DNA of 64,000 nucleotides, from positions 935,731 through 999,730 of the forward strand of contig NZ_FOWW01000001.1 in assembly GCF_900115565.1 (NCBI RefSeq), in the 5' to 3' direction. Origin of the DNA: Amycolatopsis arida. GTDB lineage: Bacteria > Actinomycetota > Actinomycetes > Mycobacteriales > Pseudonocardiaceae. Below, piece after piece: positions 18,339-27,889 of this stretch (positions within the stretch are counted from its first letter, which is position 1; every line of letters begins with the position of its first letter). A program made the translations under genes and the position numbers. Below the pieces are notes generated by a model, which worked only from the letters and a program-made list of their open reading frames with translations, was not told where the DNA came from and ran no database searches.

Positions 18339-18923
18339 TCAGGCCGGCATCCGCCCGATCTGGTGGAAGTCCCCGCCGAAGAACAGCAGCGCCTCCGGCC
18401 CGGTGCCGCGGCTGCAGTCGAGCACCTCACCGAGGAAGATCGAGTGATCTCCGCCGGCGTACACCTTGACCAGCTCGCACTCCAGCCAGGCGAGCGCACC
18501 GGTGAGCAACGGCGCGCCGGTGCGCGGACCGCGCTGCCAGTCCACCGCGTCGAACTGGGCCCGCCCACGGGGTCGCTTCCAGTCGGCGAAGTAGCGAGCC
18601 AGCTCCTGCTGCTCGGCACCGAGGATCGACACGGCGAACGACTGGGCCGCCATGATCGCCTCGTGCATCCGCGCCGCCCTGGACACGCAGCACAGCACCA
18701 GCGGCGGATCGAGCGACACGGAGCTGAACGCGTTGGCGGTCATCCCGTGCCCGTCCCTGCCGCCCGCGGTGAGCACGGTGACCCCGGTGGCGAACTGCGC
18801 CATCACCTCGCGCAGCGAGGCCTGCTGGGACAGCCGGGACCGGCGCTGCGGGGGCACCGGCAGCGTCCGCAGGTTCGATCGGGGCCCTGCCGTTCGCGGC
18901 GCTGCCTGGCCATTGCCGGTCAC
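18339..18923 (-). CDS. Flavin reductase-like protein, enediyne E6 type
   Basis: The 194-residue protein is a member of the flavin reductase-like FMN-binding family: SLREVMAQFATGVTVLTAGG (about residues 36-55), GMTANAFSSVSLDPPLVLCC (about 60-79) and YAGGDHSIFLGEVLDC (about 155-170). These proteins supply reduced flavin to two-component monooxygenases. SgcE6 of the C-1027 cluster is a named relative by role and context. One nucleotide separates it from the E10 thioesterase gene. Confidence 0.88.
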   Translation of the reverse strand: MTGNGQAAPRTAGPRSNLRTLPVPPQRRSRLSQQASLREVMAQFATGVTVLTAGGRDGHGMTANAFSSVSLDPPLVLCCVSRAARMHEAIMAAQSFAVSILGAEQQELARYFADWKRPRGRAQFDAVDWQRGPRTGAPLLTGALAWLECELVKVYAGGDHSIFLGEVLDCSRGTGPEALLFFGGDFHQIGRMPA

Positions 18924-18924
18924 G

Positions 18925-19371
18925 TCATCCTCCGATGGTCTGGACGGACTCGGCGTACGGGACCAGCGCCGCGCGCAGCTCCTCTGGCACCCTGGCCGGG
19001 ACCGTGTTGGTGTTCGGCCCGCGCATGCACGCGATCCGCTGCCGGCCGCGGGCGACCAGGTTCTCCTGCCCGCCGGTGACCTGCACGTAGTCGAAGCTGA
19101 ACTGCACCTGCGTCTGGGTCAGCTCCTCCAGCCGCATCCGGATGGACAGCTCGTCGAACGCGGTGATCTCGGCGAAGAACTCGCACTCGACCTTGAGCGT
19201 GAACAGCTTCAGGTCGTCGCGCACCTCCTCCAGCACGCTCGGCGCCTTCTCCTTGAGGAACATCTCCCGGCACCGGCCCTGCCAGCGCAGGTAGTTCACG
19301 TAGTAGACGTTGCCGACGAGGTTGGTCTCCTCGAACCCCACCGTGTGGCGGATCTCGTAGTAGCCGGACAT
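18925..19371 (-). CDS. Enediyne thioesterase (E10 / CalE7-like hotdog)
   Basis: The 148-residue hotdog-fold thioesterase opens MSGYYEIRHTVGFEETNLVG, then NVYYVNYLRWQGRCREMFL. This is the pattern of SgcE10, CalE7 and DynE7, which release the linear polyene chain from the enediyne PKS. These enzymes lack the catalytic Asp of 4HBT thioesterases and rely on Arg/Glu residues; R34-R37-E38 is visible in the expected helix. It is separated from the PKS stop by one nucleotide, a standard pksE-E10 pair. Confidence 0.95.
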   Translation of the reverse strand: MSGYYEIRHTVGFEETNLVGNVYYVNYLRWQGRCREMFLKEKAPSVLEEVRDDLKLFTLKVECEFFAEITAFDELSIRMRLEELTQTQVQFSFDYVQVTGGQENLVARGRQRIACMRGPNTNTVPARVPEELRAALVPYAESVQTIGG

Positions 19372-19372
19372 G

Positions 19373-22300
19373 TCAGTCCCTTCCTGCCTCGAGCACGGCG
19401 AAGACCACCGGCTCCGCCCGGTCCTCCACGGTGGTCGCCCAGGTGGCGACCCTGACCTCCCCCGCGGAGAGCAGCACCCAGCCGTCGGCGCGCACGGTGT
19501 CGACGGTGAGCGCCTGCGTCATGCTGCCGGTCTTGCGGACACACTCCATCGCGCTCCACACCCGGGTGCTCGCCACCGCCATCGCCTCGTCGGCCTCGAC
19601 GGCCACGAGGTCACGGACGGCCAGCAGCTCGGGACCGAGCAGGCTGGCCCAGTCCTGCGGGCCACGGTCCACGGCGGACTCGAGATCGCAGGTGAGCGGC
19701 CGATCGCCGACCACGGCCATGGTGAGCCCGGCGCCGTGCGACGCCGACACCTCGACCCCGTCGGCCTCGGGCTTGCCGTCCGGGCGGTAGCGCAGCCGCA
19801 CCGGCCGGTTCTCGGCGCGACTCACCGCGAGCTCGGTCTGCTTGCGACGCTCCGAAGTAGACCCTATGGGAACCCCGGCAGGGTCCGGCTCGACGACCAC
19901 CGCCCTTCCGCCGCCGAGCACCCGCTCCAGCGCCCGTTCCAGGTAGGAGCCGAGCATGGTGGGCACCCACGGGCCGGCACCGTCACGCTTGCGCACCGCG
20001 CGCAGCGACAGGCCCTCCCACCGCTCGACCACGGCGCCCGACGGCGCGCGCACGTCGAGGTCGTAGACGTAGGAGTCCCCGTCCTGGGATCGCTCGCGGG
20101 CGTCGAGCACCACGTAGTCGGTGTCCTGGTCGGCCGGGTCGGCCAGGTACAGCCGCTCGATGCCCTGCGGCAGCAACGTCGCGTCGGGGACGCAGCACTG
20201 GATGGCGTGCATCATCGCGTCCCGGGTGCCCGGGTCGGCCAGCAGCTGCTGCTGCGGCAGGAAGGGCGCGAACCACGGCGCCGGCGTGCGGGTGGCGATC
20301 TCGGCGACGGCGTGCCGCGCGCTGGCCCTGCGGTACGCGGTGAGCCGCTGGAACCGCTTGCCCTGGAACAGCACGCCGCCGTACAGCTCCGCCACCGGGT
20401 CGACCGGGACCACCGGCAGCCCGCTCTCCCCTGCCGCCGGCTCACCCGGCACGTCCGGCCGGGGGAACCGTAGCGTGGCCCGGAAGTGGTCGGCGCTGAA
20501 CCCGGTCTCCGCGCTGCGGATCACCACGTCGACCGTTCCCGTGTCGCGGGCGAGCGCGGCCAGCCGCACCGTGGTCGACCCGTTCACCGGGACCACGACC
20601 GGCCGGAGGAACTCGACGTTCTCCAGCAGCGGCGGGCCGGCGGCCCCGGTGACCGCGCTGGCGATCTGGGTCATCGCCTCCATGCCCATGACCGCGGGGA
20701 ACAGCAGGTCGCCGTCGAGCAGGTGGTCGGCGAGGTAGGGGTCACTGCCCGCGGACAGGTCGGCCTCGGTGACCAGCTCCACCCCGGGGTAGTGCACCAG
20801 CACCCGATCCACGAACCGGGTCAGCGGCAGCTCCCGCCGCTCCAGCGGCAGGGTGGGCAGGCCGCCGGTGCGGCCACCGACCACCAGCACCGGTGGGACG
20901 GCGGGGTCGGCCAGCACCTGGCGCAGCACGGCGATGCCGTTCTCGGTGGAGACCGGGGTGATGCCGTCGCGCATCAGCGCCTCGACCACGCCCAGCTTCT
21001 CCCCCATGCCCGCGCCGGACCACACCGACCACTCCAGCGCCAGCGCCCGCGCCCCCGGGTGCTCCCGCTGGAAGCGCGCGGTCAGCTCGGACATCCAGTC
21101 GTTGGCGGTGGCGTAGTGCGCCTCGCCGCGCAGGCCGGCCCTTCCGATGATGCTGCCGAAGGTCACCAGCAGCTTGATCCGGTCGGCGTCCACCGCGGCC
21201 AGCACGGCCCGCAGCCCGTCGATCTTGGGCGCGAGGGTGGCCCGGAACGTCTCCTCGGTGAGACTGAACAACGCGGCCGGCTCGTTGCGGCCCGCACCGT
21301 GCAGCACCGCCGTCACCGGCCCGAGCGCGGCCTGTGCCTCCTCGACCGCGGCCGCCACCTGCTCGGCGGAGGTGACGTCGGCCCGCTGGTAGGCGTAGCG
21401 CACGCCGGCCGCGTCCAGCCGGGCCAGGTTGCCGGCCAACTCGGTGTCCTCGGCCGGGTCGGCCCGGCCGAGCAGGGCCAGCGCGGCACCGGAGTCCTGC
21501 GCCACGGCCAGCGCGCACTCGGCGGTGATGCCCTTGCCGCCACCGGTCACCAGCAGCACGTCGCTCGCGTCGAGCGGGGACGTCGCGACGTCCGTGCCGG
21601 GCTCCGTGGCGGACACCGGAGCGGGCACCGCCCGCAGCACCGGCACGGTCCGCGCGCCGTCGGCGGTGTAGCGCACCTCGGCGAAGTCGGTGGTCGCGGC
21701 GGTCTCGGCGACCACCCTGCCGATCGCCTCCGCGCGGGACGCGGCGTCACCGGGCACGACGTCCGGCAGCTCGACGATCGTGGTGCGCGCCGACGGGTCC
21801 TCCAGTCGCAGCGTCTTCGCCAGGCCGGAGGCGCCGAGGCCCTGCTGGACCACGACGAACCGGGTGCCGGTCGGCGCGGCCAGGACGGCCCTGCCGGCGT
21901 CGAGGAACAGCCCCGCGTGCGCGGCACCGCACTCGGCCGGCAGGCACAGCAGCACGCCGTCGCCGACCCCGGCCTCGGCCAGCGCCACCCGCAGCGGCTC
22001 GGCCAGCGGGTGACCGGGCGGGGCGTGCACGCTCCAGTCGCTGGTCGTCCCGCCACCCGGCAGGTCGACGGCGGGGCGCTGGGCCTCGACGTACTCGACG
22101 GCGAACGGCCGCACCCACGGCGCCACGCCGGGCACCTCGCCGGCCGGGTCGTCGCCGCTCCGCGCGGTCTCGGCCAGCTCGTCGATCATCTCGGCCAGGT
22201 CACCGAGGCACACGGTGGCGAAGTTCGGCATGCCGTCCAGCGCGGGCCGGCCGAGCGCCCTGGTGACCTCGTTGACGATCTGCCCGACGGTGATCGAGCT

Positions 22301-25210
22301 GAGGTGCAGGTCGTCCAGCGGGTGGGTGTCCGCGGTGACCGTCTCCAGCGGCAGCTCGACCCGCTCGGCGGCCAGCCGGCGGAGCAGCTCCAGGGTGGTG
22401 TTCGCGCCGGACTCGGCGGCGGGCTCGGTCGCCACGTCGGGAGCCGGGACGCCCTCGGGGAGGGTCAGCTCGGCGTCGATGGCCGGGGCGGCCTCACAGG
22501 GGCTGGCGAGGAAGGTGAACTCGCCGTCCAGGGACAGCGGCCGGACGACCCGGTCGGCGAACAGCACGTCGGCCCGCACCGGCGCGCCGAGCGCGAACGC
22601 CGCGCCGAGCACCCGCAGCAGCGGCACCAGCGAGCCGCTGTCGGTGTCGACGGGCAGCACCGGCTTGCCGGGCGCGATCTCGGCGAGCAGCCCGGTCAGC
22701 ACCCGCCCTGGGCCGACCTCGAGCACCAGGTCGGCCCGCTCGGCGGCCTTCGCCGCGGCCTCCCGGAAGCGCACCGGCAGCACCACCTGGTCCTGCAACA
22801 GGGCACGCAGGTCCTCGGCGGCGTGCAGCACGTCGCCGGTGACCGTGGACAGCACCGGGCGGGTCAGCCGGCCGAAGTCGAAGCCCGCGAGGTGCTCGGC
22901 CATCGCCAGCGCGGCCGGCTCGACCGACGGCGAGTGGAAGGCGTGCGAGACGTTGATCCGGGTTGCGGTGACCCCGGCCGCGCGTGCCCTGGTGCACACC
23001 CGGTCCACCGCCTCGGCCGGGCCGGAGACGACCGTCTGCCGGGGCGCGTTGTAGCCGGCGATGACCACGTCGTCGTCGCGGAAGAACCCGGCGGCCTGGT
23101 CGGGGCTGGCGGCGAGCCCGGCCATGGCGCCGTCACCCCGGCTCGCCTCGGCCATCACCCTGCCGCGGACCGCGGCCAGCCGGAGCAGCTCGGTCTCGCT
23201 CATCGCGCCGCCCCAGTGCAGCGCGGTCAGCTCGCCGAGGCTGTGCCCGACCGCGGTGTCGGCGTCCACGCCGAGCGCGTGCAGCACCCGCAGCGCGGCG
23301 AGCGACCCGGTGACGATCCGCGGCTGCGCGACCTCGGTGGCCACCTGGTCGCCGTCGGCGGGGAGGCCTGCGGTGCGGAAGACGTCCTCGGCGGAGGGGA
23401 ACCGGCGGCGGATCGCGCCGGCGGCGCCGCGCCCCGAGCCCTGCCCCGGGAACAGGAACGCGATCTTCGGCGGTGCGGCGGCATGCGCGAGGAAGACGCC
23501 CTCCCCGGCCGCGAACACGCCGTGCTCTCCCTCGTCGAGCAAGGCCAGCAACCGGGTGAGCTTCCGCTCGGCGTCGTCGGGCCCGGTGACCACGACCGCG
23601 GCCCGCGCCGGCCGGCCGGACAGCTCACCGGCGAGCGCGCCGGCGAGGTCGGTCAGCTCGGCCATGGCGAGCCGGGGCACCAGCCGGACCAGCCGGGCCA
23701 CCTGCTCCCGCAGCGCCTCGACGTCGGCGGCGTCCACCATGAGCAGCTCGGCGTCCTGGCGACCGGTCACCATGTCCACGACGCGCTGGTCGAGCCGGTC
23801 CCGGCGGGCGGCGTCGGGGGCCTGCTCGATCGCCACGTGGCTGTTGATCCCGCCGAAGCCCATGGCGGACACCCCCGCCCGCACCGGCTGCTCGGTCGGC
23901 CACGGCGCGGCCGTGGCCGGCACGTACATCGCCGCGTCGGCGGCGGTCAGCAGCGGGTGCGGGTCGTGGTGCCCGGTGGCCGGCGGGATCACCTGGTGGT
24001 GGACGGCGAGGGCGGCCTTGATCAACCCGGCCACCCCCGCCGCTGCCTTGGTGTGCCCGAAGTTGCCCTTGACCGTGCTCAGCGCGGCCGGCACGGCGGT
24101 CGGGTCGGCCGCGCGCCGGGCGGTGGACAACGCCTCGATCTCGGTGGCGTCGCCGACCGCCGTGCCGGTGCCGTGCCCCTCGAAGTAGGACACCGTCTCC
24201 ACGCCGTAGCCGGCCCGGCCGTAGGCGCGGGTCAGCGCGAGCCGGTGCCCGCTGGCCTCGGGGCGGGTGATCCCGCCCTTGCCGTCGGAGGAGACACCCC
24301 AGCCGGTGATGGTGGCGTAGATCCGCGCCCCGCGGTCCAGCGCGTCCCGCTCGCGCATCAGCACCAGCAGGCCGGACCCCTCGCCGGGCCAGAAGCCGTT
24401 GGAGTCCTTGTCGTACACCTTCATCTCGCCGGTGGCCAGCGCGCCGGTCTTGGCGAACCCGATCACCTCGAACGGGTCGATCGACAGGTCGACGCCGCCG
24501 GCGAGCACGACGTCGAGGTCGCCTTCGGCGAGCGCGTTCGCCGCGGTGGCCACCGACAGCAGCGAGGACGAGCACGCGCCGTCCACAGTGTACCCACCGC
24601 CGCCGAGGTCGAAATGGTTGCAGATCCGCCCCGCGATGGTGTTGGCCAGCCCGCCGGCGAGGCTGTCCTCGTTGATCGCCGGGAACGGCGCCTTGTACTG
24701 GACCTCCAGCTCGCGCAGGAACTCGGCGGTCTCGTCGTCGCTCCAGCCCTTGCCGGCCAGCGCCGCGGCGACCGTGCGGCGCACGTACGGCCAGCGCAGC
24801 CGCATGATGTTGGCCCTGGAGAACTCGCCGGTGAGGCTGTTGCCCAGGACGACGCCGGTGGCCTGCCGGGGAAGGCCGGCGCCTTCGGGGAAGCCCGCGT
24901 CGGCCAGTGCCTGGGTGGCCACGTCGAGCGCGAGCCAGTGGGTGAGGTCGGTGGCACGGTAGGTGCTGCCGGCGACCTTGTAACGCACCCGGTCGAACTC
25001 GAAGTCGCGCAGCACCGCCGCCTTCTCCGAGTAGAAGCGGTCCGGCGTCGCGGGGTCGGCCGACCAGTAGTCCGCGCGGTTCATCCGTTCGTCGGGCAGC
25101 CGGCGAAAGGCGCGGCGCCCGGCCAGCACGTTCTCCCACAGCTCCTCGGGCGTGTTGGCGTCGGGGTAGCGGAGTCCGATGCCGACGATCGCGATTCGCT
25201 CGCTGCTCAT
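19373..25210 (-). CDS. pksE: Iterative enediyne polyketide synthase PksE
   Basis: A 1,945-residue enzyme builds the enediyne core polyene from malonyl-CoA. Domain order: KS about 1-460 (Cys213 in VDGACSSSLLSV, His346 in EGHGTGT, His386 in GHTKAAAG); AT about 580-880 (GHSLGE, Ser657; AFHS near 757-760); ACP about 935-1010 (LHLSSITVG, phosphopantetheine Ser971 or 972); KR about 1215-1440 (VTGGGKGIT, then HYATANDW); DH about 1470-1720 (YLADHLLDGDLLFPAVMGME, His1496); and a C-terminal phosphopantetheinyl transferase about 1800-1945 (RVWSAMECVRK). All key residues are present. GGAAGG lies before the ATG. It heads the operon with E10. Confidence 0.97.
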   Translation of the reverse strand: MSSERIAIVGIGLRYPDANTPEELWENVLAGRRAFRRLPDERMNRADYWSADPATPDRFYSEKAAVLRDFEFDRVRYKVAGSTYRATDLTHWLALDVATQALADAGFPEGAGLPRQATGVVLGNSLTGEFSRANIMRLRWPYVRRTVAAALAGKGWSDDETAEFLRELEVQYKAPFPAINEDSLAGGLANTIAGRICNHFDLGGGGYTVDGACSSSLLSVATAANALAEGDLDVVLAGGVDLSIDPFEVIGFAKTGALATGEMKVYDKDSNGFWPGEGSGLLVLMRERDALDRGARIYATITGWGVSSDGKGGITRPEASGHRLALTRAYGRAGYGVETVSYFEGHGTGTAVGDATEIEALSTARRAADPTAVPAALSTVKGNFGHTKAAAGVAGLIKAALAVHHQVIPPATGHHDPHPLLTAADAAMYVPATAAPWPTEQPVRAGVSAMGFGGINSHVAIEQAPDAARRDRLDQRVVDMVTGRQDAELLMVDAADVEALREQVARLVRLVPRLAMAELTDLAGALAGELSGRPARAAVVVTGPDDAERKLTRLLALLDEGEHGVFAAGEGVFLAHAAAPPKIAFLFPGQGSGRGAAGAIRRRFPSAEDVFRTAGLPADGDQVATEVAQPRIVTGSLAALRVLHALGVDADTAVGHSLGELTALHWGGAMSETELLRLAAVRGRVMAEASRGDGAMAGLAASPDQAAGFFRDDDVVIAGYNAPRQTVVSGPAEAVDRVCTRARAAGVTATRINVSHAFHSPSVEPAALAMAEHLAGFDFGRLTRPVLSTVTGDVLHAAEDLRALLQDQVVLPVRFREAAAKAAERADLVLEVGPGRVLTGLLAEIAPGKPVLPVDTDSGSLVPLLRVLGAAFALGAPVRADVLFADRVVRPLSLDGEFTFLASPCEAAPAIDAELTLPEGVPAPDVATEPAAESGANTTLELLRRLAAERVELPLETVTADTHPLDDLHLSSITVGQIVNEVTRALGRPALDGMPNFATVCLGDLAEMIDELAETARSGDDPAGEVPGVAPWVRPFAVEYVEAQRPAVDLPGGGTTSDWSVHAPPGHPLAEPLRVALAEAGVGDGVLLCLPAECGAAHAGLFLDAGRAVLAAPTGTRFVVVQQGLGASGLAKTLRLEDPSARTTIVELPDVVPGDAASRAEAIGRVVAETAATTDFAEVRYTADGARTVPVLRAVPAPVSATEPGTDVATSPLDASDVLLVTGGGKGITAECALAVAQDSGAALALLGRADPAEDTELAGNLARLDAAGVRYAYQRADVTSAEQVAAAVEEAQAALGPVTAVLHGAGRNEPAALFSLTEETFRATLAPKIDGLRAVLAAVDADRIKLLVTFGSIIGRAGLRGEAHYATANDWMSELTARFQREHPGARALALEWSVWSGAGMGEKLGVVEALMRDGITPVSTENGIAVLRQVLADPAVPPVLVVGGRTGGLPTLPLERRELPLTRFVDRVLVHYPGVELVTEADLSAGSDPYLADHLLDGDLLFPAVMGMEAMTQIASAVTGAAGPPLLENVEFLRPVVVPVNGSTTVRLAALARDTGTVDVVIRSAETGFSADHFRATLRFPRPDVPGEPAAGESGLPVVPVDPVAELYGGVLFQGKRFQRLTAYRRASARHAVAEIATRTPAPWFAPFLPQQQLLADPGTRDAMMHAIQCCVPDATLLPQGIERLYLADPADQDTDYVVLDARERSQDGDSYVYDLDVRAPSGAVVERWEGLSLRAVRKRDGAGPWVPTMLGSYLERALERVLGGGRAVVVEPDPAGVPIGSTSERRKQTELAVSRAENRPVRLRYRPDGKPEADGVEVSASHGAGLTMAVVGDRPLTCDLESAVDRGPQDWASLLGPELLAVRDLVAVEADEAMAVASTRVWSAMECVRKTGSMTQALTVDTVRADGWVLLSAGEVRVATWATTVEDRAEPVVFAVLEAGRD

Positions 25211-25382
25211 GGACTACCTTCCATCGTGCACGCACATCCCGTTCCGCGAACTGAATCGGGAGATCGAATCCGTTGACAGTGGAGGGATGGCCGACGTTCG
25301 GTGTGCGGTCGGATCAAGCATGGGTGGCGGCGGCGTCGGTCGTCTTCTCCGTGCATGCCGACGCCGGCCATCGGGAAAGAGC

Positions 25383-26201
25383 TCAGCTCGGCTGGGCGGC
25401 TACCCGCGCGAACTGGCCCGGCTGGCGGCCGGGGCCGGCGGGGCCGCGGTAGGCCTGGGCGATGTCCAGCCAGTGGTCGGCCTCGGGCCCGGACGCGGTG
25501 AGGGACAGGTCGGCGCGGTGCCGGCGCCGGGTGACCAGGAGGCAGAAGTCCAGCGCGGGCCCGGAGACGACCTGCTCGGCGTCGGCGGGGCCGAACGTCC
25601 ACCGCTGCCCGGCGGGGCCGACCAGCTCGAAGCGGAACCGCGTGTCCGGTGGCGTCAGGCCGCGCGCCTGGTAGCCGAACTCCCAGGTCCGCGCCGCGAA
25701 GCCGGCCAGGATCCGGAGCCGGTCGGTGGCCTCCCGGCGCACCCCCAGCGCGTCGGCGACGTCTTGGCCGTGCGCGAACAGCTCCATCAGCCCGGCGGCG
25801 GCCAGCACGGCCGGGGGCAGCGGGTTGACCAGCCACGGCACCGGCTGGTCGGCGGGGACCGCGGCGAGCGCCTTGAGCCCCGCGTCGCGCTCGGCGCGCC
25901 AGCGGGCGAGCAGTGCCTCCGGCGGGTCGTCCACGTAGTCGGCGAGTGCGCCGTTCACCGCCGCGTCGAAGCCGGCGCCGCCACCGATTCCCGCGGTCAT
26001 CGCGGTGAACGCGGCCGGCTCGGCGGCCGCCATGCCGGCGATCCGGAAGATGAAGGCGAGGTGGCCCACCTGGTGCTTGATCGTCCACCCCGGCGCGGGG
26101 GTGGGCAGCGTCCAGCGGTCGGCGGGGAGGTCGGCGACCAGCCGGTCGAACGCGTCGGCCTCCGCGGCGAGGTCGGCGAGGACGCCCTGGAGATCGGTCA
26201 T
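25383..26201 (-). CDS. DinB/maleylpyruvate isomerase-like protein (TIGR03084 type)
   Basis: The 272-residue protein has an N-terminal DinB-like four-helix domain with LPTPAPGWTIKHQVGHLAFI (about residues 31-50) and a later ELFAHGQDVADALG that together could hold a metal through histidines. A C-terminal wHTH-like/SCP-like half follows. I associate this architecture with TIGR03084 mycothiol-dependent-like proteins of actinomycetes. It lies 172 nt upstream of pksE in the same orientation and is divergent from the histidyl-tRNA synthetase gene. A role in detoxifying or tailoring the enediyne through mycothiol is speculation. Confidence 0.75.
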   Translation of the reverse strand: MTDLQGVLADLAAEADAFDRLVADLPADRWTLPTPAPGWTIKHQVGHLAFIFRIAGMAAAEPAAFTAMTAGIGGGAGFDAAVNGALADYVDDPPEALLARWRAERDAGLKALAAVPADQPVPWLVNPLPPAVLAAAGLMELFAHGQDVADALGVRREATDRLRILAGFAARTWEFGYQARGLTPPDTRFRFELVGPAGQRWTFGPADAEQVVSGPALDFCLLVTRRRHRADLSLTASGPEADHWLDIAQAYRGPAGPGRQPGQFARVAAQPS

Positions 26202-26388
26202 GCTTCTGCCCTCTTCCTGGACGGGTTCGCGGCGGGGCCCGCCGCCGTCCTGCCCAGCGTGGCGCCCCGCGAGGGGCCCGGTCTTCTCCGCGGGTGCGGC
26301 CTCCGGCGGGTGGCTGTGCCGGGTCGTCCGGAGCAGGCGACAATGGCGGTGCAGCGCAGACCTCGACCGACACCGGAAGGACCCGTTC

Positions 26389-27690
26389 ATGGCGAAGGCC
26401 GCCGAGCCGCCATCCGGCACTCGTGACCTGCTGGCCGACGACGTTCGGCGGCGCAAGCACGCCTTCGACACGCTGGCGGCGGTGTTCGAGCGGTACGGCT
26501 TCGACCCGCTGGAGACGCCGGCGTTCGAGCGGCTGGAGGTGTTCGCCGGCAAGCTCGGCGAGGACGCCTCCGCGCTGATCTTCAAGATCCTCAAGCGGGG
26601 GGTGCACGAGGCCAGTGGTGCGGCCGATCTGGCCCTGCGCTACGACCACACGGTGCCGCTGGCCAGGGTCGTGGGTACGTACGGGAGCCGGTTGCCGTCG
26701 CCGTACAAGCGCTACGCCATCGGTCCGGTGTGGCGGGCCGACCGCCCCGCTCGTGGCCGCTTCCGTGAGTTCACCCAGTGCGACATCGACACCGTGGGGT
26801 CGTCCTCCCCCCTGGCCGACGCCGAGGTGGTGTGGGCGGTGCACGACGGCCTGGCCGCGCTCGGCCTGGCCGACTTCCACTTCCTGGTGAACAGCCGGCT
26901 GGCGCTGTACGGCCTGCTGGACGCCTACGCGGTGCCGGCCGAGCTGGGCCCGCCGGTGCTCGGCAGCCTCGACAAGCTCGACAAGCTGCCCCCGGCCGCG
27001 GTGGTGACCGAGCTGGTCGAGCGCGGGCTGCCGACCGCGGCCGCGGAGAGCCTGGTCGCCGACCTCGCCGGCGAGGACACCGACCGGGTCCGCAAGCAGC
27101 TCGACGACACCGAGCGCGGCCGGCGCGGTCTCGCGGAGGTCGACCGGCTGCTGGAGCTGACCGCGGGGCTGCCCGCGGGGCGGGTCCGGTACGCCCCCGG
27201 CATGGTGCGCGGGCTGGACTACTACACCGGGCCGATCTTCGAGGTGGTCGCGCCGGGCTTCCCCGGCTCGATCGCCTCGGGCGGGCGGTACGACGGCCTG
27301 GTCGCCAAGCTCGGCGGCCCCGACCTGCCCGCCTGCGGTGGCTCGATCGGCGTCGAGCGGATCCTCGCCATCCAGGAGGCCGACGGCGTGCCCGAGCGGC
27401 GCGGACTGGACGTGGCGCTCACCGTGCTCGGCGCGGAGGAGGAGGTCATGCGGCTGGCCGGCGAGCTGCGGGGAAGGGGCCTGCGCACCGGCGTGTACCT
27501 CGGTACTTCCGGCAAGCTGGCCAAGCAGCTGAAGTGGGCCAACGACCAGTCGGCCCGTGTGGTGCTGCTGTACGGCCCGGACGAGCAGGAGGCCGGCGAG
27601 GTCACCGTGCGGGACATGGCCTCGGGCGAGCAGACCAGGGTCGCCCTGGCCGAGGTCCCCGCCCACCTGGAACGCCACCTGACCGCCTGA
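26389..27690 (+). CDS. hisS: Histidine-tRNA ligase, eukaryotic/archaeal-like type
   Basis: The 433-residue class II synthetase attaches His to tRNA-His. PSGTRDLLADDV opens motif 1. Motif 2 is YKRYAIGPVWRAD followed by RGRFREFTQCDID. The histidine-binding HisA motif is GLDYYTGPIFE, with ASGGRYDGLV and GGSIGVERI as motif 3. The FREFTQCDID form, rather than RYRQFHQ, resembles eukaryotic or archaeal HisRS more than the usual bacterial enzyme. It may therefore be a second copy. It points away from the enediyne operon. The ATG at 26389 follows a GGAAGG 8 nt upstream. Confidence 0.88.
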   Translation: MAKAAEPPSGTRDLLADDVRRRKHAFDTLAAVFERYGFDPLETPAFERLEVFAGKLGEDASALIFKILKRGVHEASGAADLALRYDHTVPLARVVGTYGSRLPSPYKRYAIGPVWRADRPARGRFREFTQCDIDTVGSSSPLADAEVVWAVHDGLAALGLADFHFLVNSRLALYGLLDAYAVPAELGPPVLGSLDKLDKLPPAAVVTELVERGLPTAAAESLVADLAGEDTDRVRKQLDDTERGRRGLAEVDRLLELTAGLPAGRVRYAPGMVRGLDYYTGPIFEVVAPGFPGSIASGGRYDGLVAKLGGPDLPACGGSIGVERILAIQEADGVPERRGLDVALTVLGAEEEVMRLAGELRGRGLRTGVYLGTSGKLAKQLKWANDQSARVVLLYGPDEQEAGEVTVRDMASGEQTRVALAEVPAHLERHLTA

Positions 27691-27889
27691 TCAGCGGCGC
27701 ACGCCCCAAGTCCAGCCAGGGCACGCCCACCGGAAAAGGGGTGACACCCGCCCCGATTGGACTTTTCCAGTCGTGATCACTTGTATGGTGGTGGAATGTC
27801 GGCGCTTGAGGTGAACGCAACTCGCGGTCCCCCCGTGGGCTGCAAGTCTCCGGATGCTGATTGACCCCGTAACGTGATAACGTCGAGAC

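Noticed and set aside
20486..25276. A 1,596-codon plus-strand open frame antisense to pksE
   Set aside because: It is a shadow of the GC-rich PKS gene: Gly/Arg/His/Val-rich low-complexity protein, no domains, and the minus strand has all catalytic motifs.
27720..27770. Factor-independent terminator after hisS (GGAAAAG...CTTTTCC)
   Set aside because: The 7-bp arms are about 24 nt apart with a smaller GGGGTG/CACCC stem inside. It is suggestive but too weak to list as a feature.
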